A stretch of DNA of 64,000 nucleotides from Limnohabitans sp. 2KL-51 (GCF_003063645.1 NZ_NESJ01000011.1:62001-126000); one strand, 5' to 3'. Shown: positions 1 through 8,878, numbered from the stretch's first letter. A program made the numbers and translations. The notes: a model not told the origin generated them from the letters alone.

Positions 1-144
1 GGCACTCAAATGCAGGACTTGGATCAGTGGGGTATGTGCGGCATGGGGGGAATTGGATGCACTTTGGGCCTGCACGGATGCGACAGGCAGGGCCAGCGCC
101 GTTATGAGGGCACAAACGATCGAAGGTGTTCGAATCAGTTTCAT
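1..144 (-). CDS. N-terminus of an unknown exported protein (partial)
   Basis: A reading frame starting at an ATG at 144 runs off the left edge without a stop, giving 48 residues. It begins MKLIRTPSIV, continues with a hydrophobic core and has an Ala-x-Ala style cleavage site (VQA before QSAS), so it looks like a classical Sec signal peptide. The mature part visible is Ser/His/Ala-rich. An A/G-rich stretch (GAAAGA) precedes the ATG. It lies downstream of the TauE/SafE-like gene on the same strand, about 100 bases away. Too little is visible to name a family. Confidence 0.55.
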   Translation of the reverse strand, partial: MKLIRTPSIVCALITALALPVASVQAQSASNSPHAAHTPLIQVLHLSA

Positions 145-244
145 GGAAAGTCTTTCGCAGAAGGTGGCAAAACAATCGGCACTTGCCGCCGTGATTGTGA
201 ACCCCGCAGCGGATGTCACTCGCCAGGTGCCCTGCGCATGGGTT

Positions 245-922
245 TCAGGGTGTAACGCACCACGGCGCCTGGTCGTGCAGCAGCCCCATCCACAAGGCCC
301 AGGCCGACACAGTCGCCAGCGCCAAGCCTGCCGCTCGCATGCCCCAAGCTCCATCACCCAATGTCTGCATGCGCAAAAACAACCAAGGTCCGACCCACAG
401 GCTGATGCTGCTGCCCAATGCAAACAAGGCCATGGTGGCCGCCCCCTCTAACGGCTGGCTGGTCAAGGCCGCCACCATCAGGGCCGAATACAGCAAGCTG
501 CAGGGCATGAAGACCCACAGCCCGCCCACCATCCAGGGTGCAGCACGTCCCCAGCGGGTGTTGAAGGCCCGCACACGCGCCCACAAACGGCGCGCTGCGG
601 CATCCAGCCACACGGGTTGCCGTGCCTGCAGCATGAGTAGCAAACCCAGCACCAGGGCCGTCAGGTGGAGCAAGGTCCAGACTGGGCGAATGGCCGCTGA
701 CTTCGTGGTCAACCAACCCAGGCCCTGCACACTGGCCGCGGCCACGGCACCCAGCAGCGAGTAGCCCGCCAAGCGCCCCAACTGAAAAGCCAGCAAAGCC
801 TGGGCACGGCGCTCACCCGCAGCATGGCCCAGACCCGCGCAAGCCGCGCCGCACATGGCCACGCAGTGCGGGCCACCCAGCACCCCCATCATCAAGGCCG
901 TGATGGCCAAAGAACTTTGCAT
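245..922 (-). CDS. Sulfite exporter TauE/SafE (DsbD_2-like) family membrane protein
   Basis: A 225-residue integral membrane protein with about six hydrophobic segments. The first carries the GGPHCVAMCG signature near residues 16-25, typical of the TauE/SafE / UreH / DsbD_2 group often linked to cytochrome oxidase and metal genes. Its exact substrate is unknown; context suggests copper or cytochrome maturation for the cbb3 oxidase. It follows hemN on the same strand. An in-frame ATG at 1024 overlaps the hemN stop as ATGA and would add 34 hydrophilic residues that look unlike the family. The internal ATG at 922 puts the first membrane segment at the N-terminus as expected, though no strong ribosome-binding site precedes it. 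Confidence 0.8.
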   Translation of the reverse strand: MQSSLAITALMMGVLGGPHCVAMCGAACAGLGHAAGERRAQALLAFQLGRLAGYSLLGAVAAASVQGLGWLTTKSAAIRPVWTLLHLTALVLGLLLMLQARQPVWLDAAARRLWARVRAFNTRWGRAAPWMVGGLWVFMPCSLLYSALMVAALTSQPLEGAATMALFALGSSISLWVGPWLFLRMQTLGDGAWGMRAAGLALATVSAWALWMGLLHDQAPWCVTP

Positions 923-1020
923 GGTTTGTTCGCTTGAATCTCGAGAGCTGCATTGTCGGCGATGGGGACCGGCCTCGATGCAGACCGACCCCGATGCGGC
1001 CCAACCCATGTCCTCAGGCA

Positions 1021-2403
1021 TCAAATGATTTTGGAAAACCGTGCGCGGTTGCGGTCAGCCTGCACATATCGGTCAAACACCATGGCCACGCCGCGCACAA
1101 AGAACCAGCCCATGGCGGTGACCTGAATGCCGCTCTCGCTCAACTGCACCAGGTCTTGCGCCTGCATCTCTTCAAGCTGGTTCAGCTCTGGGGCAAACAA
1201 GGTTTTGAAGTCGACCAGCCAGGCCAGGTCGATGGACTCGTATTGCAACTGCCCTTGGCACATGATCGCCATGATGACCGAGCGCCGGATCAGGTCGTCG
1301 CGTGTGAGCGCCAAGCCGCGCACCACCGGGAAATGGCCTTGGTCAAGCAGATCGACGTACGCCTCCATCGTCTTGGCGTTCTGGCTGTAGGTCGAGCCAA
1401 TGCGGCCAATCGAGGACACGCCCAGCGCAATCAGGTCGCAATCGGCCTGCGTGCTGTAGCCCTGGAAGTTGCGGTGCAAACGCCCCTGTCGCTTGGCCAC
1501 GGCCAGGGCGTCATCGGGCAAGGCAAAGTGGTCCATGCCGATGTAGACATAGCCCGCATCGGTCAGGGCGTCGAGCGAGCGCGAGAGCATGGCCACCTTG
1601 GCTGGCCCCGCAGGCAGATCGTCCGTATGGATGCGGCGCTGTGGCTTGAAGCGTTCGGGCAAATGCGCATAGGCATACAGGGCAATGCGGTCCGGGCGCA
1701 GGCAGTTGACTTGCACCAAGGTGCGGTCAAAGGATTCGGGCGTTTGCAGGGGCAAGCCATAGATCAGGTCAACATTGACCGACTCAAAACCCAGTCGGCG
1801 GGACGCCTCGACCAACGCAAACACCTGGTCCGCAGGCTGGATGCGGTGCACGGCTTTTTGAACCGCAGGGTCAAAGTCTTGCACGCCAAAACTCAAGCGG
1901 TTGAAACCTAACTCGGCCAGCACCGCCAACCGCTGCTCGTCGACGGTGCGGGGGTCCACTTCCACCGAATATTCACCACCCGGCACGAGTCTGAAGTGCT
2001 CGCGCAGCATGGCCATGAGTTGCCTTAACTCCTCGTCGCTCATGAAGGTGGGCGTGCCGCCGCCCAGATGCAACTGGCTGACGGCCTGGCCACGCCCCAA
2101 ATGGCGGGTGTGCAACTCGACTTCTTTGCGCAGATAGCGCAAATAATCTGCAGCCCGGTCTTTGTGTTTGGTGATGATTTTGTTGCAGGCGCAGTAGTAG
2201 CACAGCGATTCGCAAAACGGAATATGCACGTACAGCGACAGCGATGGCTGCTTGCCCACCGTGCCTGATTGGCGCTGCGTGAGCGCTAGCACGTAATCGG
2301 CCTCACCAAAGGCTTCGACAAAACGGTCTGCTGTGGGGTAGGAGGTGTAGCGCGGGCCGGGCACGTCAAAGCGTGTCAGCAATTGCGGCGTGATGACGGA
2401 CAT
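1021..2403 (-). CDS. hemN: Oxygen-independent coproporphyrinogen III oxidase
   Basis: A radical-SAM enzyme of 460 residues, the normal length, that decarboxylates coproporphyrinogen III to protoporphyrinogen IX without oxygen in the cytoplasm. The cluster motif CxxxCxxCxC is at C64, C68, C71 and C73. Downstream GGGTPT and the C-terminal HemN region (YRNFQGYST-like) are present. The ATG at 2403 is preceded by AAGGGG and matches the family N-terminus; an upstream in-frame ATG at 2481 is less likely. It diverges from fnr, and an FNR-type box (2473-2486) lies 70 bases upstream of the start, consistent with anaerobic induction. It supplies heme to the neighbouring cbb3 oxidase. Confidence 0.95.
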   Translation of the reverse strand: MSVITPQLLTRFDVPGPRYTSYPTADRFVEAFGEADYVLALTQRQSGTVGKQPSLSLYVHIPFCESLCYYCACNKIITKHKDRAADYLRYLRKEVELHTRHLGRGQAVSQLHLGGGTPTFMSDEELRQLMAMLREHFRLVPGGEYSVEVDPRTVDEQRLAVLAELGFNRLSFGVQDFDPAVQKAVHRIQPADQVFALVEASRRLGFESVNVDLIYGLPLQTPESFDRTLVQVNCLRPDRIALYAYAHLPERFKPQRRIHTDDLPAGPAKVAMLSRSLDALTDAGYVYIGMDHFALPDDALAVAKRQGRLHRNFQGYSTQADCDLIALGVSSIGRIGSTYSQNAKTMEAYVDLLDQGHFPVVRGLALTRDDLIRRSVIMAIMCQGQLQYESIDLAWLVDFKTLFAPELNQLEEMQAQDLVQLSESGIQVTAMGWFFVRGVAMVFDRYVQADRNRARFSKII

Positions 2404-2472
2404 GTGTCTGCCCCTTAATTCAAATGTGTTCAGAACAAGGCAGCACTTTGCCTGCTTGCATCTGCCCATGTG

Positions 2473-2486
2473 TTGACTCAAATCAA
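2473..2486. promoter_or_regulatory. FNR-type box upstream of hemN
   Basis: TTGACTCAAATCAA matches the FNR/ANR consensus TTGAT-N4-ATCAA with one mismatch. Its centre is 76.5 bases from the hemN start codon. If it works as a class II site at -41.5, transcription would start near 2438, leaving a leader of about 35 bases. The weak -10 candidate there reads CAAAGT on the minus strand. Confidence 0.7.
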
Positions 2487-2555
2487 ACCTTTTCGTGGTT
2501 TTAGGGGATTTCTGGCAAGTGCCGGGTATCCCCTCAAATTCAGCGAACGATTCGG

Positions 2556-2583
2556 TATAAGCTCAAGTCTTGATCCAAGGCAA
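2556..2583 (+). promoter_or_regulatory. fnr promoter -10 with overlapping FNR-like box
   Basis: A -10 like element TATAAG at 2556-2561 is followed by TTGATCCAAGGCAA at 2570-2583, an FNR-like site with a good left half and a weaker right half. Its position at or just after the predicted start of transcription would suit autorepression rather than activation. A near copy of this segment precedes the Bax-inhibitor-1 family gene at 30.5 kb. Confidence 0.5.
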
Positions 2584-2610
2584 ATCCATTGCTCCACCAA
2601 GAGATAAACC

Positions 2611-3333
2611 ATGAATCCTCAAGCCATCAAAGTCGCCTGCTCCAATTGCAACCTGCGCGAGTTGTGCATGCCCATGGGCCTGAGCGACCAGGATCTGAAC
2701 CGCCTGGATGAACTGGTGGCCGTGCGCCGCAGGATCAAGCGGGGCGACACCCTTTTTACCAACGGCGAAAAGTTCACTTCGCTGTACGCCATCCGCACTG
2801 GCTTTTTCAAGACCTGTTTGGCCACCGAAGATGGACGCGACCAGGTCACGGGCTTTCAGATGGCGGGCGAGATCATTGGCCTGGACGGCATCGTGAACGA
2901 CCAGCACAGCTGCGATGCGGTGGCGCTGGAAGACGCCGAAGTGTGTGTCATGCCCTTTGATCGGATCGAGGAAATATCGCGCGAAGTCACCGCTTTGCAA
3001 CACCATGTGCACAAGATCATGAGCCGCGAGATTGTGCGTGAGCACGGCGTGATGCTGTTGCTCGGCAGCATGCGTGCCGAAGAGCGCTTGGCCGCCTTTT
3101 TGCTGAACCTGGTGCAGCGCCTGAATGCGCGTGGATTTTCTCAATCCGAGCTGGTCTTGCGCATGACGCGCGAAGAGATCGGCAGCTACCTGGGCCTCAA
3201 GCTGGAGACCGTCAGCCGAACTTTCTCCAAGTTCGTCGAGGATGGCACCCTGGAAGTCAAGCAGCGTCATGTTCGAATTTTGGACACCGAAGGCCTGCAG
3301 CGCCTGGTCAACAACCCCGCACATTGCCACTGA
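2611..3333 (+). CDS. fnr: FNR-type oxygen-sensing transcriptional regulator
   Basis: A 240-residue CRP/FNR family regulator. The N-terminal cysteines C10, C13 and C19 plus C101 correspond to the four ligands of the oxygen-labile [4Fe-4S] cluster in FNR. A cyclic-nucleotide-like beta-roll covers roughly 25-140, and a helix-turn-helix at about 186-208 contains the recognition segment ETVSRTFSKF, with the Glu/Ser/Arg that read TTGAT. It sits in the middle of the cco/hemN block on the opposite strand. FNR-type boxes before ccoI/uspA, ccoN, hemN and fnr itself make it the obvious controller of the region. Confidence 0.95.
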   Translation: MNPQAIKVACSNCNLRELCMPMGLSDQDLNRLDELVAVRRRIKRGDTLFTNGEKFTSLYAIRTGFFKTCLATEDGRDQVTGFQMAGEIIGLDGIVNDQHSCDAVALEDAEVCVMPFDRIEEISREVTALQHHVHKIMSREIVREHGVMLLLGSMRAEERLAAFLLNLVQRLNARGFSQSELVLRMTREEIGSYLGLKLETVSRTFSKFVEDGTLEVKQRHVRILDTEGLQRLVNNPAHCH

Positions 3334-3371
3334 ACCTTGGGCTCCCGAACTGAACAGGTGGTTCGGTGCTT

Positions 3372-3608
3372 TCAGCGGTTCACTTCTGCCGAGGGCAGGC
3401 TCAGCAGCGTGGTCAACGCACTCGACAACATGGCCAAGAACCAGAATGCAAAAAAGGCCAGCGTGTAAATCGCTTGCCTGGAAAGGTCCAGGTCTTGACT
3501 GAACCAGTGCAGGTCTTGCGGGTCGATAAACGCGAACACCAGCATTTCCAAAAGGCCCGCGACCAAAAAGGCTGGCCAAGCGATCCACATCCAGCGTTGA
3601 GCGAGCAT
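3372..3608 (-). CDS. Small two-helix membrane protein of the cco cluster
   Basis: A 78-residue protein with two hydrophobic segments (about 6-27 and 45-68) separated by an acidic, Trp/His-containing loop. I do not recognise the family. The ATG at 3608 has an excellent AAGGGAG ribosome-binding site. A longer in-frame start at 3626 would overlap the ccoH stop (TGATG), but the ribosome-binding site would then lie inside the gene. It follows ccoH on the same strand and converges on fnr. Position suggests an accessory role in cbb3 oxidase assembly, which is inference only. Confidence 0.65.
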   Translation of the reverse strand: MLAQRWMWIAWPAFLVAGLLEMLVFAFIDPQDLHWFSQDLDLSRQAIYTLAFFAFWFLAMLSSALTTLLSLPSAEVNR

Positions 3609-3625
3609 CGTGTCTCCCTTCGGCA

Positions 3626-3910
3626 TCAGGGTTTGGTGGGCTCAGCAGCAGGCGCTTGCAGCGCAGCGGGCAACTCGCCCGTGGCCGCATGGTTGCGCCC
3701 CTGCATGGCCGGAACGTGGGTGATGCCCTGGCGCTCTTGCATGGCGGTGCGCGGCGTGTCTTGAAGCACCGGGTCCGGGTTGGTGATCGCAATGTAAAGC
3801 GTGGTGAAACCGGCCACTACGACCACGGCAGGGCCACCAAAGACCATCCACACCAAACCAAAACGCCACCAAGGCTGACCCTCTTGTTGGACACTGCGTA
3901 AATTGTTCAT
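3626..3910 (-). CDS. ccoH: FixH/CcoH family cbb3 oxidase assembly protein
   Basis: A 94-residue protein with one N-terminal membrane helix (about 16-40) preceded by the PWWRFGLVWMVFGGP stretch typical of FixH/CcoH, and a soluble tail rich in Ala, Pro and Gln. CcoH is thought to stabilise or deliver subunits and copper during cbb3 oxidase assembly in the inner membrane. It is shorter than classical rhizobial FixH (around 150 residues). It lies just after ccoG with a 26-base gap and just before the small membrane gene. Confidence 0.8.
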   Translation of the reverse strand: MNNLRSVQQEGQPWWRFGLVWMVFGGPAVVVVAGFTTLYIAITNPDPVLQDTPRTAMQERQGITHVPAMQGRNHAATGELPAALQAPAAEPTKP

Positions 3911-3936
3911 GGCTGTCTTTCAAAAATGGGGGTCTC

Positions 3937-5394
3937 TCAGCGAGGGACCAGGAACACGGTTTTTTCGCTCAACTGGCCGACCGACTGGCAGTTGGGCGCG
4001 CGCGACTCGATGCGGAAAAGAATCGGGTGCGAACCGGCTGGGGCCGCATCATAGGGCAGCTGCAAACGCACTGATACCCAGCGCGATTCTGTGGCGGCCA
4101 CTTGCACGTCCGTTTCGCTGGCCAGGTTCAGGCCCGGCAAGCCATCGACCTGCAGGTGGAACGTCAGGTTTTGTTCCGACGCGTTCATGATTTGCAATCG
4201 ATACACGTTTTCAATTTTGCCGCCCGCCACGATACGGGCCAGGGTGGCGCGGTCGCGCACGATGTCCACCTTGAACGGTTCGCGCAGCCACAAAGACACG
4301 CCAACGCCAATGATGATGGCCCACAGCACAGCGGTGTAAACCAACACGCGCGGGCGGAAAATGTGGCTCACGGTTTGCGCCCAACTCCAGCCTTTGTCCA
4401 TGGCATTTTGCGTGGAGAACTTGATCAGACCGCGCTCGTAACCCACCTTGTCCATCACGTTGTCGCACACGTCCACACAAGCCCCGCAGCCAATGCACTC
4501 GTACTGCAAGCCTTTGCGGATGTCGATGCCGGTGGGGCAGACCTGCACACACAAGGTGCAGTCCACACAATCTCCCAGCCCCAGAGCTTTAGGGTCTGAT
4601 TTTTTGGAGCGGGCACCCCGTGGCTCACCACGCGCATCGTCGTAGGTGACGATCAAGGTGTCCTTGTCGAACATGGCGCTTTGAAAACGCGCATAGGGAC
4701 ACATGTATTTGCACACCTGCTCGCGCATGAAGCCCGCGTTGCCGTAGGTGGCCAAGCTGTAAAACAGAATCCAGAAAATTTCCCAGGGCCCAAAACCCAA
4801 GGACAGGATCGCCGCCGTCAACTCGCGAATCGGCGTGAAGTAGCCGACAAAGCTGAAACCTGTCCAGAGCGACAACACGATCCAGGCCAGTTGCTTGCTG
4901 GTTTTGCGCCAGACCTTGTTGAAGCTCAAGGGCGCGGCATCCAGTCGCATGCGCGCGGAACGGTCGCCTTCAAACTGGCGCTCGATCCACAAGAAAATTT
5001 CGGTGTACACCGTTTGCGGGCAAGCAAAGCCGCACCATAACCGCCCGGCGACTGCCGTGAACAAAAACAACGACAGCGCCGAGATGACCAGCAAAGCCGT
5101 CAGGTAAATGAAGTCCTGCGGGTACAACACCAGGCCGAATATGTAAAAACGGCGCGCACCCAAATCAAACAAAACCGCCTGGCGCTGACCCCACTCCAGC
5201 CAAGGTAAACCATAGAAGACCACTTGCGTGATGATCACCGTCAACCAGCGCCATTGGGCGAACACGCCCTGAACACTACGGGGGTAGATTTTCTGGTGCG
5301 CTTGGTACAGCGGCACCAATTCCACACCGCCCTCAGCAGGCATGGGTGTGATCGGGATCACGCTGCGAGAGGGGCGGTCTTCAGGGGCGGACAA
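3937..5394 (-). CDS. ccoG: Cytochrome c oxidase accessory protein CcoG (FixG)
   Basis: A 485-residue polyferredoxin-type membrane protein. Several membrane helices lie in the N-terminal half, with CxxxC pairs at C121/C125 and C228/C232. Two ferredoxin-like [4Fe-4S] motifs follow, C276-C279-C282-C286 and C300-C303-C306-C310, then another helix and an Ig-like periplasmic C-terminal domain. CcoG is known as a cupric reductase that supplies Cu(I) for the CuB centre of cbb3 oxidase. It sits between ccoP and ccoH on the minus strand, the usual order. Confidence 0.95.
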   Translation of the reverse strand: MSAPEDRPSRSVIPITPMPAEGGVELVPLYQAHQKIYPRSVQGVFAQWRWLTVIITQVVFYGLPWLEWGQRQAVLFDLGARRFYIFGLVLYPQDFIYLTALLVISALSLFLFTAVAGRLWCGFACPQTVYTEIFLWIERQFEGDRSARMRLDAAPLSFNKVWRKTSKQLAWIVLSLWTGFSFVGYFTPIRELTAAILSLGFGPWEIFWILFYSLATYGNAGFMREQVCKYMCPYARFQSAMFDKDTLIVTYDDARGEPRGARSKKSDPKALGLGDCVDCTLCVQVCPTGIDIRKGLQYECIGCGACVDVCDNVMDKVGYERGLIKFSTQNAMDKGWSWAQTVSHIFRPRVLVYTAVLWAIIIGVGVSLWLREPFKVDIVRDRATLARIVAGGKIENVYRLQIMNASEQNLTFHLQVDGLPGLNLASETDVQVAATESRWVSVRLQLPYDAAPAGSHPILFRIESRAPNCQSVGQLSEKTVFLVPR

Positions 5395-5451
5395 AATAAA
5401 GGCCTTGGTTCAAATGCTGCACCAGGTCCAGCCTGATGCAGGGGCTTCAGA

Positions 5452-6384
5452 TCACTTGGCTGGGCTCACTTGTGCGCTGGCTACAGCGTTGTTGGACAAG
5501 CCCCAGACATAAGAAGCCAAGACATGGATCTGGCCTTCCGTCAACTTGGCGTTCTGTGCGGGCATCTGGTTGACCTTGCCGTTGTTGATCATGCTCACGA
5601 TGGCGTTTTCACCCCAGCCGTGCAACCAGATGTCGTCCGTCAGGTTGGGTGCACCCACGGCGTGGTTGCCCTTGCCGTCTAGGCCGTGGCAGGCCGCACA
5701 AGCACCAAACTTGGACTTGCCCAGTTGTGCACGCAGCGAGTCGTGCGGGCTGCCCGACATGCTCAGCACATAGTGCGCCACGTTGCGCACGTCATCGGGC
5801 GTGCCCACGGCCGCAGCCATGGGCGGCATGTTGCCCATGCGCCCTTGCACCAAGCTCGCTTTGATCGCATCGGGCGTGCCGCCATAGAGCCAGTCTGCAT
5901 CCGCCAAGTTGGGGAAGCCTTTGCTGCCGCGTGCGTCAGAGCCGTGGCATTGGGCGCAGTTGTTCATGAACAGACGGTCGCCAATGGCCAGCGCCTGCGG
6001 GTCCTTGGACACTTCTGCGGGCGGCATGCCCGAGAACTTGGCATACAGCGGGGCCACTTCGGCATTGCCTTTGGCCACTTCGACCTCGTACTGACCCGCT
6101 GAAGACCAGCCAAATTTGCCTGCGAAGCTGCCTGCGCCCGGGTACATGGCCAGGTAAACGAAAGCAAAGATGATGGTGATGATGAACAAGCCCACCCACC
6201 AGCGCGGCAGTGGGTTATTCATCTCGCGCAGATCACCGTCCCAGACGTGGCCGGTGGTGTTGTCGTTGGCCGTCATGGCCTTGGCCTTGCCGCTGAACCA
6301 CAGCAAAGCCAAGCAGGCGATGATGCTGACCAGCGTGATGCCGGCCACGTACAAGTGCCAGAAATTGCTGATGAAGTCACTCAT
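5452..6384 (-). CDS. ccoP: cbb3-type cytochrome c oxidase subunit III (diheme)
   Basis: A 310-residue membrane-anchored diheme cytochrome c. It has two N-terminal hydrophobic segments (about 10-30 and 62-81) and two heme-c sites, C143-AQ-C146-H147 and C229-AA-C232-H233, each followed by a domain containing an axial Met. It passes electrons from periplasmic cytochromes to CcoO and CcoN in the inner membrane. It is preceded by ccoQ with a 39-base gap and followed by ccoG. Length is normal for the family. Confidence 0.96.
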   Translation of the reverse strand: MSDFISNFWHLYVAGITLVSIIACLALLWFSGKAKAMTANDNTTGHVWDGDLREMNNPLPRWWVGLFIITIIFAFVYLAMYPGAGSFAGKFGWSSAGQYEVEVAKGNAEVAPLYAKFSGMPPAEVSKDPQALAIGDRLFMNNCAQCHGSDARGSKGFPNLADADWLYGGTPDAIKASLVQGRMGNMPPMAAAVGTPDDVRNVAHYVLSMSGSPHDSLRAQLGKSKFGACAACHGLDGKGNHAVGAPNLTDDIWLHGWGENAIVSMINNGKVNQMPAQNAKLTEGQIHVLASYVWGLSNNAVASAQVSPAK

Positions 6385-6423
6385 GGAGATTCCTTGGTAT
6401 TGTTTTAAGTGCTGTCGGACGGC

Positions 6424-6564
6424 TCAGTCGTCTTGACGAAACGGCAGTTGCGCCGCCTCGTCAAACTCGGCCTGGTTGCGGCGAGACCAAGCCCACACCA
6501 CGATGCCGACAAAGCAGCAAAAGGCGAGCAAGGTCACAACAGAGCGAAGGGTGTTGATGTCCAT
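6424..6564 (-). CDS. ccoQ: cbb3-type oxidase small subunit CcoQ
   Basis: A 46-residue protein beginning MDINTLRSVV with one membrane helix (about 7-26) and the WAWSRRN...FDEAAQLPF tail typical of CcoQ/FixQ, which stabilises the cbb3 complex against oxygen. It lies between ccoO and ccoP with gaps of 9 and 39 bases, the canonical position. Confidence 0.93.
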   Translation of the reverse strand: MDINTLRSVVTLLAFCCFVGIVVWAWSRRNQAEFDEAAQLPFRQDD

Positions 6565-6573
6565 GTCCACTCC

Positions 6574-7200
6574 TTATTTGCGGTGGGTGCCCAGCACCTG
6601 CAGGTAGGCGATGACGGCGTCCAGTTCGGTCCTGCCCTTGACGTCTTCCGGTGCCTTGGCGATTTCTTCGTCGCTGTAAGGGGCACCCAAGGTGCGCAAG
6701 CCATTCATGTGCGCCTGAATGGAAGCTGCGTTGGCGGGTGTTTTCTCCAGCCAAGGGTAAGCGGGCATGTTGGACTCGGGCACCAGATCACGCGGGTTGG
6801 TCAAATGCGTGCGGTGCCATTCGTCGCTGTAGCGACCACCCACGCGGGCCAAATCGGGACCGGTCCGCTTGCTGCCCCACTGGAAAGGGCGGTCATAGAC
6901 GAATTCACCGGCCAGCGAATAAGGGCCGTAACGCAGGGTCTCGGCGCGGAAGGGACGGATCATCTGCGAGTGGCAGTTGTAGCAACCTTCGCGCACATAA
7001 ATATCACGCCCCACCACTTGCATCGCGGTGTAGGGTTTGAGGCCCGGCACCGGCTCGGTAGTGGACTTCTGGAAGAACAAGGGCAGGATCTCAACCATGC
7101 CGCCGACCAGCAGCACCACCAGGATCAGCACGATCATCAGGAAGTTATTGGTCTCGACCTTCTCGTGCGAAAGACCGCCTGTTTTTGGGGTTTCAGCCAT
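6574..7200 (-). CDS. ccoO: cbb3-type cytochrome c oxidase subunit II (monoheme)
   Basis: A 208-residue monoheme cytochrome c subunit. One N-terminal membrane anchor (about 20-42) is followed by the heme site C73-YN-C76-H77 and the conserved [12 protein letters not shown] and GPDLARVG stretches. The ATG at 7200 is preceded by the very strong GAGGAG, which overrules an in-frame ATG at 7263 lying inside ccoN. It is transcribed with ccoN directly upstream and ccoQ downstream. Confidence 0.96.
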   Translation of the reverse strand: MAETPKTGGLSHEKVETNNFLMIVLILVVLLVGGMVEILPLFFQKSTTEPVPGLKPYTAMQVVGRDIYVREGCYNCHSQMIRPFRAETLRYGPYSLAGEFVYDRPFQWGSKRTGPDLARVGGRYSDEWHRTHLTNPRDLVPESNMPAYPWLEKTPANAASIQAHMNGLRTLGAPYSDEEIAKAPEDVKGRTELDAVIAYLQVLGTHRK

Positions 7201-7213
7201 GTTGTATTTCTCC

Positions 7214-8662
7214 TCAGGCGTGTAGAGGGGTGAGGGGGGCGAGTGTGGGGATGCGGACTTCAACCGAACGACCTTGGGTCACGGTCTTGATGGTGTTCCA
7301 GAGCATGATGACCATGCCCGTCAGGTACAGCAAACCACCGATCAAGCGCAAAACATAGAAGGGGTAAGTGGCTTTGACCGACTCCACAAAGGTGTAGGTC
7401 AAGGTGCCGTCGGCGTTGATGGCGCGCCACATCAGGCCCTGCATGACCCCAGCAATCCACATGGCGGCGATGTAGATCACGATGCCGATGGTGGCGGTCC
7501 AGAAGTGAACCTCAATGGCCTTGACGCTGTACATCTGCTTTTGGCCAAACAGGCGGGGAATCAGGTAGTACATCGAGCCCATGGTCACCAGACCCACCCA
7601 ACCCAAAGCACCCGAGTGCACATGGCCCACGGTCCAGTCGGTGTAATGGCTCAGGGCGTTGACGGTCTTGATGGACATCATCGGACCTTCGAAGGTCGAC
7701 ATGCCGTAGAAAGAAAGAGACACGATCAAAAAGCGCAGTATCGGGTCGTCACGCAGTTTGTGCCAAGCACCCGACAAGGTCATGATGCCGTTGATCATGC
7801 CGCCCCAGCTGGGGGCCAACAAGATGAGCGAGAACACCATGCCGATGGACTGAGTCCAGTCAGGCAAGGCGGTGTAGTGCAGGTGGTGCGGGCCCGCCCA
7901 CATGTAGGTGAAAATCAGCGCCCAGAAGTGCACGATCGACAGACGGTACGAGTAAACGGGACGCTCGGCCTGCTTGGGGATGAAGTAATACATCATGCCC
8001 AGGAAACCCGCCGTGAGGAAGAATCCCACCGCGTTGTGGCCGTACCACCACTGCACCATCGCGTCCTGCACACCCGCATAGGCCGAGTAGGACTTCATCA
8101 TGCCCACGGGCAAGGCCGCGCTGTTGACGATGTGCAGCAATGCCACGGCGATGATGAAGGCGGCGAAAAACCAGTTGGCAACATAGATGTGACGCACCTT
8201 GCGTGTGCCTATGGTGCCAAAGAACACCACGGCAAACGCCACCCAAACCAAGGTGATCAGGATGTCAATCGGCCACTCCAGCTCAGCGTATTCTTTGCCG
8301 CTGGTGAAACCCAAAGGCAAAGAGATGGCCGCCAAGACGATGACCAGTTGCCAACCCCAAAAGGTGAAAGCGGCCAGTTTGTCGTTGAACAATCGCACGT
8401 TGCAGGTGCGCTGCACCACGTAATAAGCGGCAGCAAACAAGCCGCAACCACCGAACGCAAAAATCACCGCATTGGTGTGCAATGGGCGCAAGCGGCCATA
8501 GCTGAGCCAGGAAATGCCGAAGTTCAGCTCTGGCCAAGCCAATTGGGCCGCGATGATCACGCCCACCAGCATGCCCACCACACCCCAGACCACCGTCATG
8601 ATGGCGAACTGCCGTACAACTTTGTCGTTGTATGACGTCGCCTGCATATTGGCAAATTTCAT
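7214..8662 (-). CDS. ccoN: cbb3-type cytochrome c oxidase subunit I (catalytic)
   Basis: A 482-residue heme-copper oxidase core subunit with about twelve membrane helices. It carries the heme b, heme b3 and CuB histidines in segments such as [34 protein letters not shown] and [16 protein letters not shown]. It reduces oxygen to water at low oxygen tension and pumps protons. The start is preceded by AGAGGT. A perfect FNR-type box lies 60 bases upstream, between ccoN and ccoS, so ccoNOQP can be switched on independently of ccoI-ccoS. Confidence 0.97.
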   Translation of the reverse strand: MKFANMQATSYNDKVVRQFAIMTVVWGVVGMLVGVIIAAQLAWPELNFGISWLSYGRLRPLHTNAVIFAFGGCGLFAAAYYVVQRTCNVRLFNDKLAAFTFWGWQLVIVLAAISLPLGFTSGKEYAELEWPIDILITLVWVAFAVVFFGTIGTRKVRHIYVANWFFAAFIIAVALLHIVNSAALPVGMMKSYSAYAGVQDAMVQWWYGHNAVGFFLTAGFLGMMYYFIPKQAERPVYSYRLSIVHFWALIFTYMWAGPHHLHYTALPDWTQSIGMVFSLILLAPSWGGMINGIMTLSGAWHKLRDDPILRFLIVSLSFYGMSTFEGPMMSIKTVNALSHYTDWTVGHVHSGALGWVGLVTMGSMYYLIPRLFGQKQMYSVKAIEVHFWTATIGIVIYIAAMWIAGVMQGLMWRAINADGTLTYTFVESVKATYPFYVLRLIGGLLYLTGMVIMLWNTIKTVTQGRSVEVRIPTLAPLTPLHA

Positions 8663-8721
8663 TTTTACCTCTTGTTTTAAAAGCTACCAACACAGTTTGC
8701 CCCGGCATACACCGAGGCCTC

Positions 8722-8735
8722 TTGATCAAAATCAA
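8722..8735. promoter_or_regulatory. Perfect FNR box upstream of ccoN, overlapping the ccoS stop
   Basis: TTGATCAAAATCAA is an exact match to TTGAT-N4-ATCAA. Its centre is 66.5 bases from the ccoN start; class II activation would place the transcript start near 8687 and leave a leader of about 25 bases. The weak -10 candidate reads CAAACT, much like that at hemN. The box includes the TGA of ccoS (8732-8734). Confidence 0.85.
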
Positions 8736-8869
8736 TCGTCACGCAAAATTCGCTCGCCTTCGGCCTCAATGTCTTCAAATTGGCCTCGGTGAATCCCCCA
8801 CCACAGGCCCGCCAGGATGAAAAACACCAGTGCCACGGACAAGGGGATCAGCAAATACAGGATGTCCAT
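8732..8869 (-). CDS. ccoS: cbb3 oxidase maturation protein CcoS
   Basis: A 45-residue protein starting MDILYLLIPLSVALVFF, with a single membrane helix and the WGIHRGQFEDIE..GERIL tail typical of CcoS/FixS, needed for incorporation of redox cofactors into cbb3 oxidase. It sits 9 bases after ccoI and upstream of ccoN. Confidence 0.93.
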   Translation of the reverse strand: MDILYLLIPLSVALVFFILAGLWWGIHRGQFEDIEAEGERILRDD

Positions 8870-8878
8870 GCTGCTTTC

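Noticed and set aside
7274..8635. A 453-codon open frame opposite ccoN
   Set aside because: It mirrors the ccoN coding sequence, with His/Asp/Val-rich composition typical of an antisense shadow.
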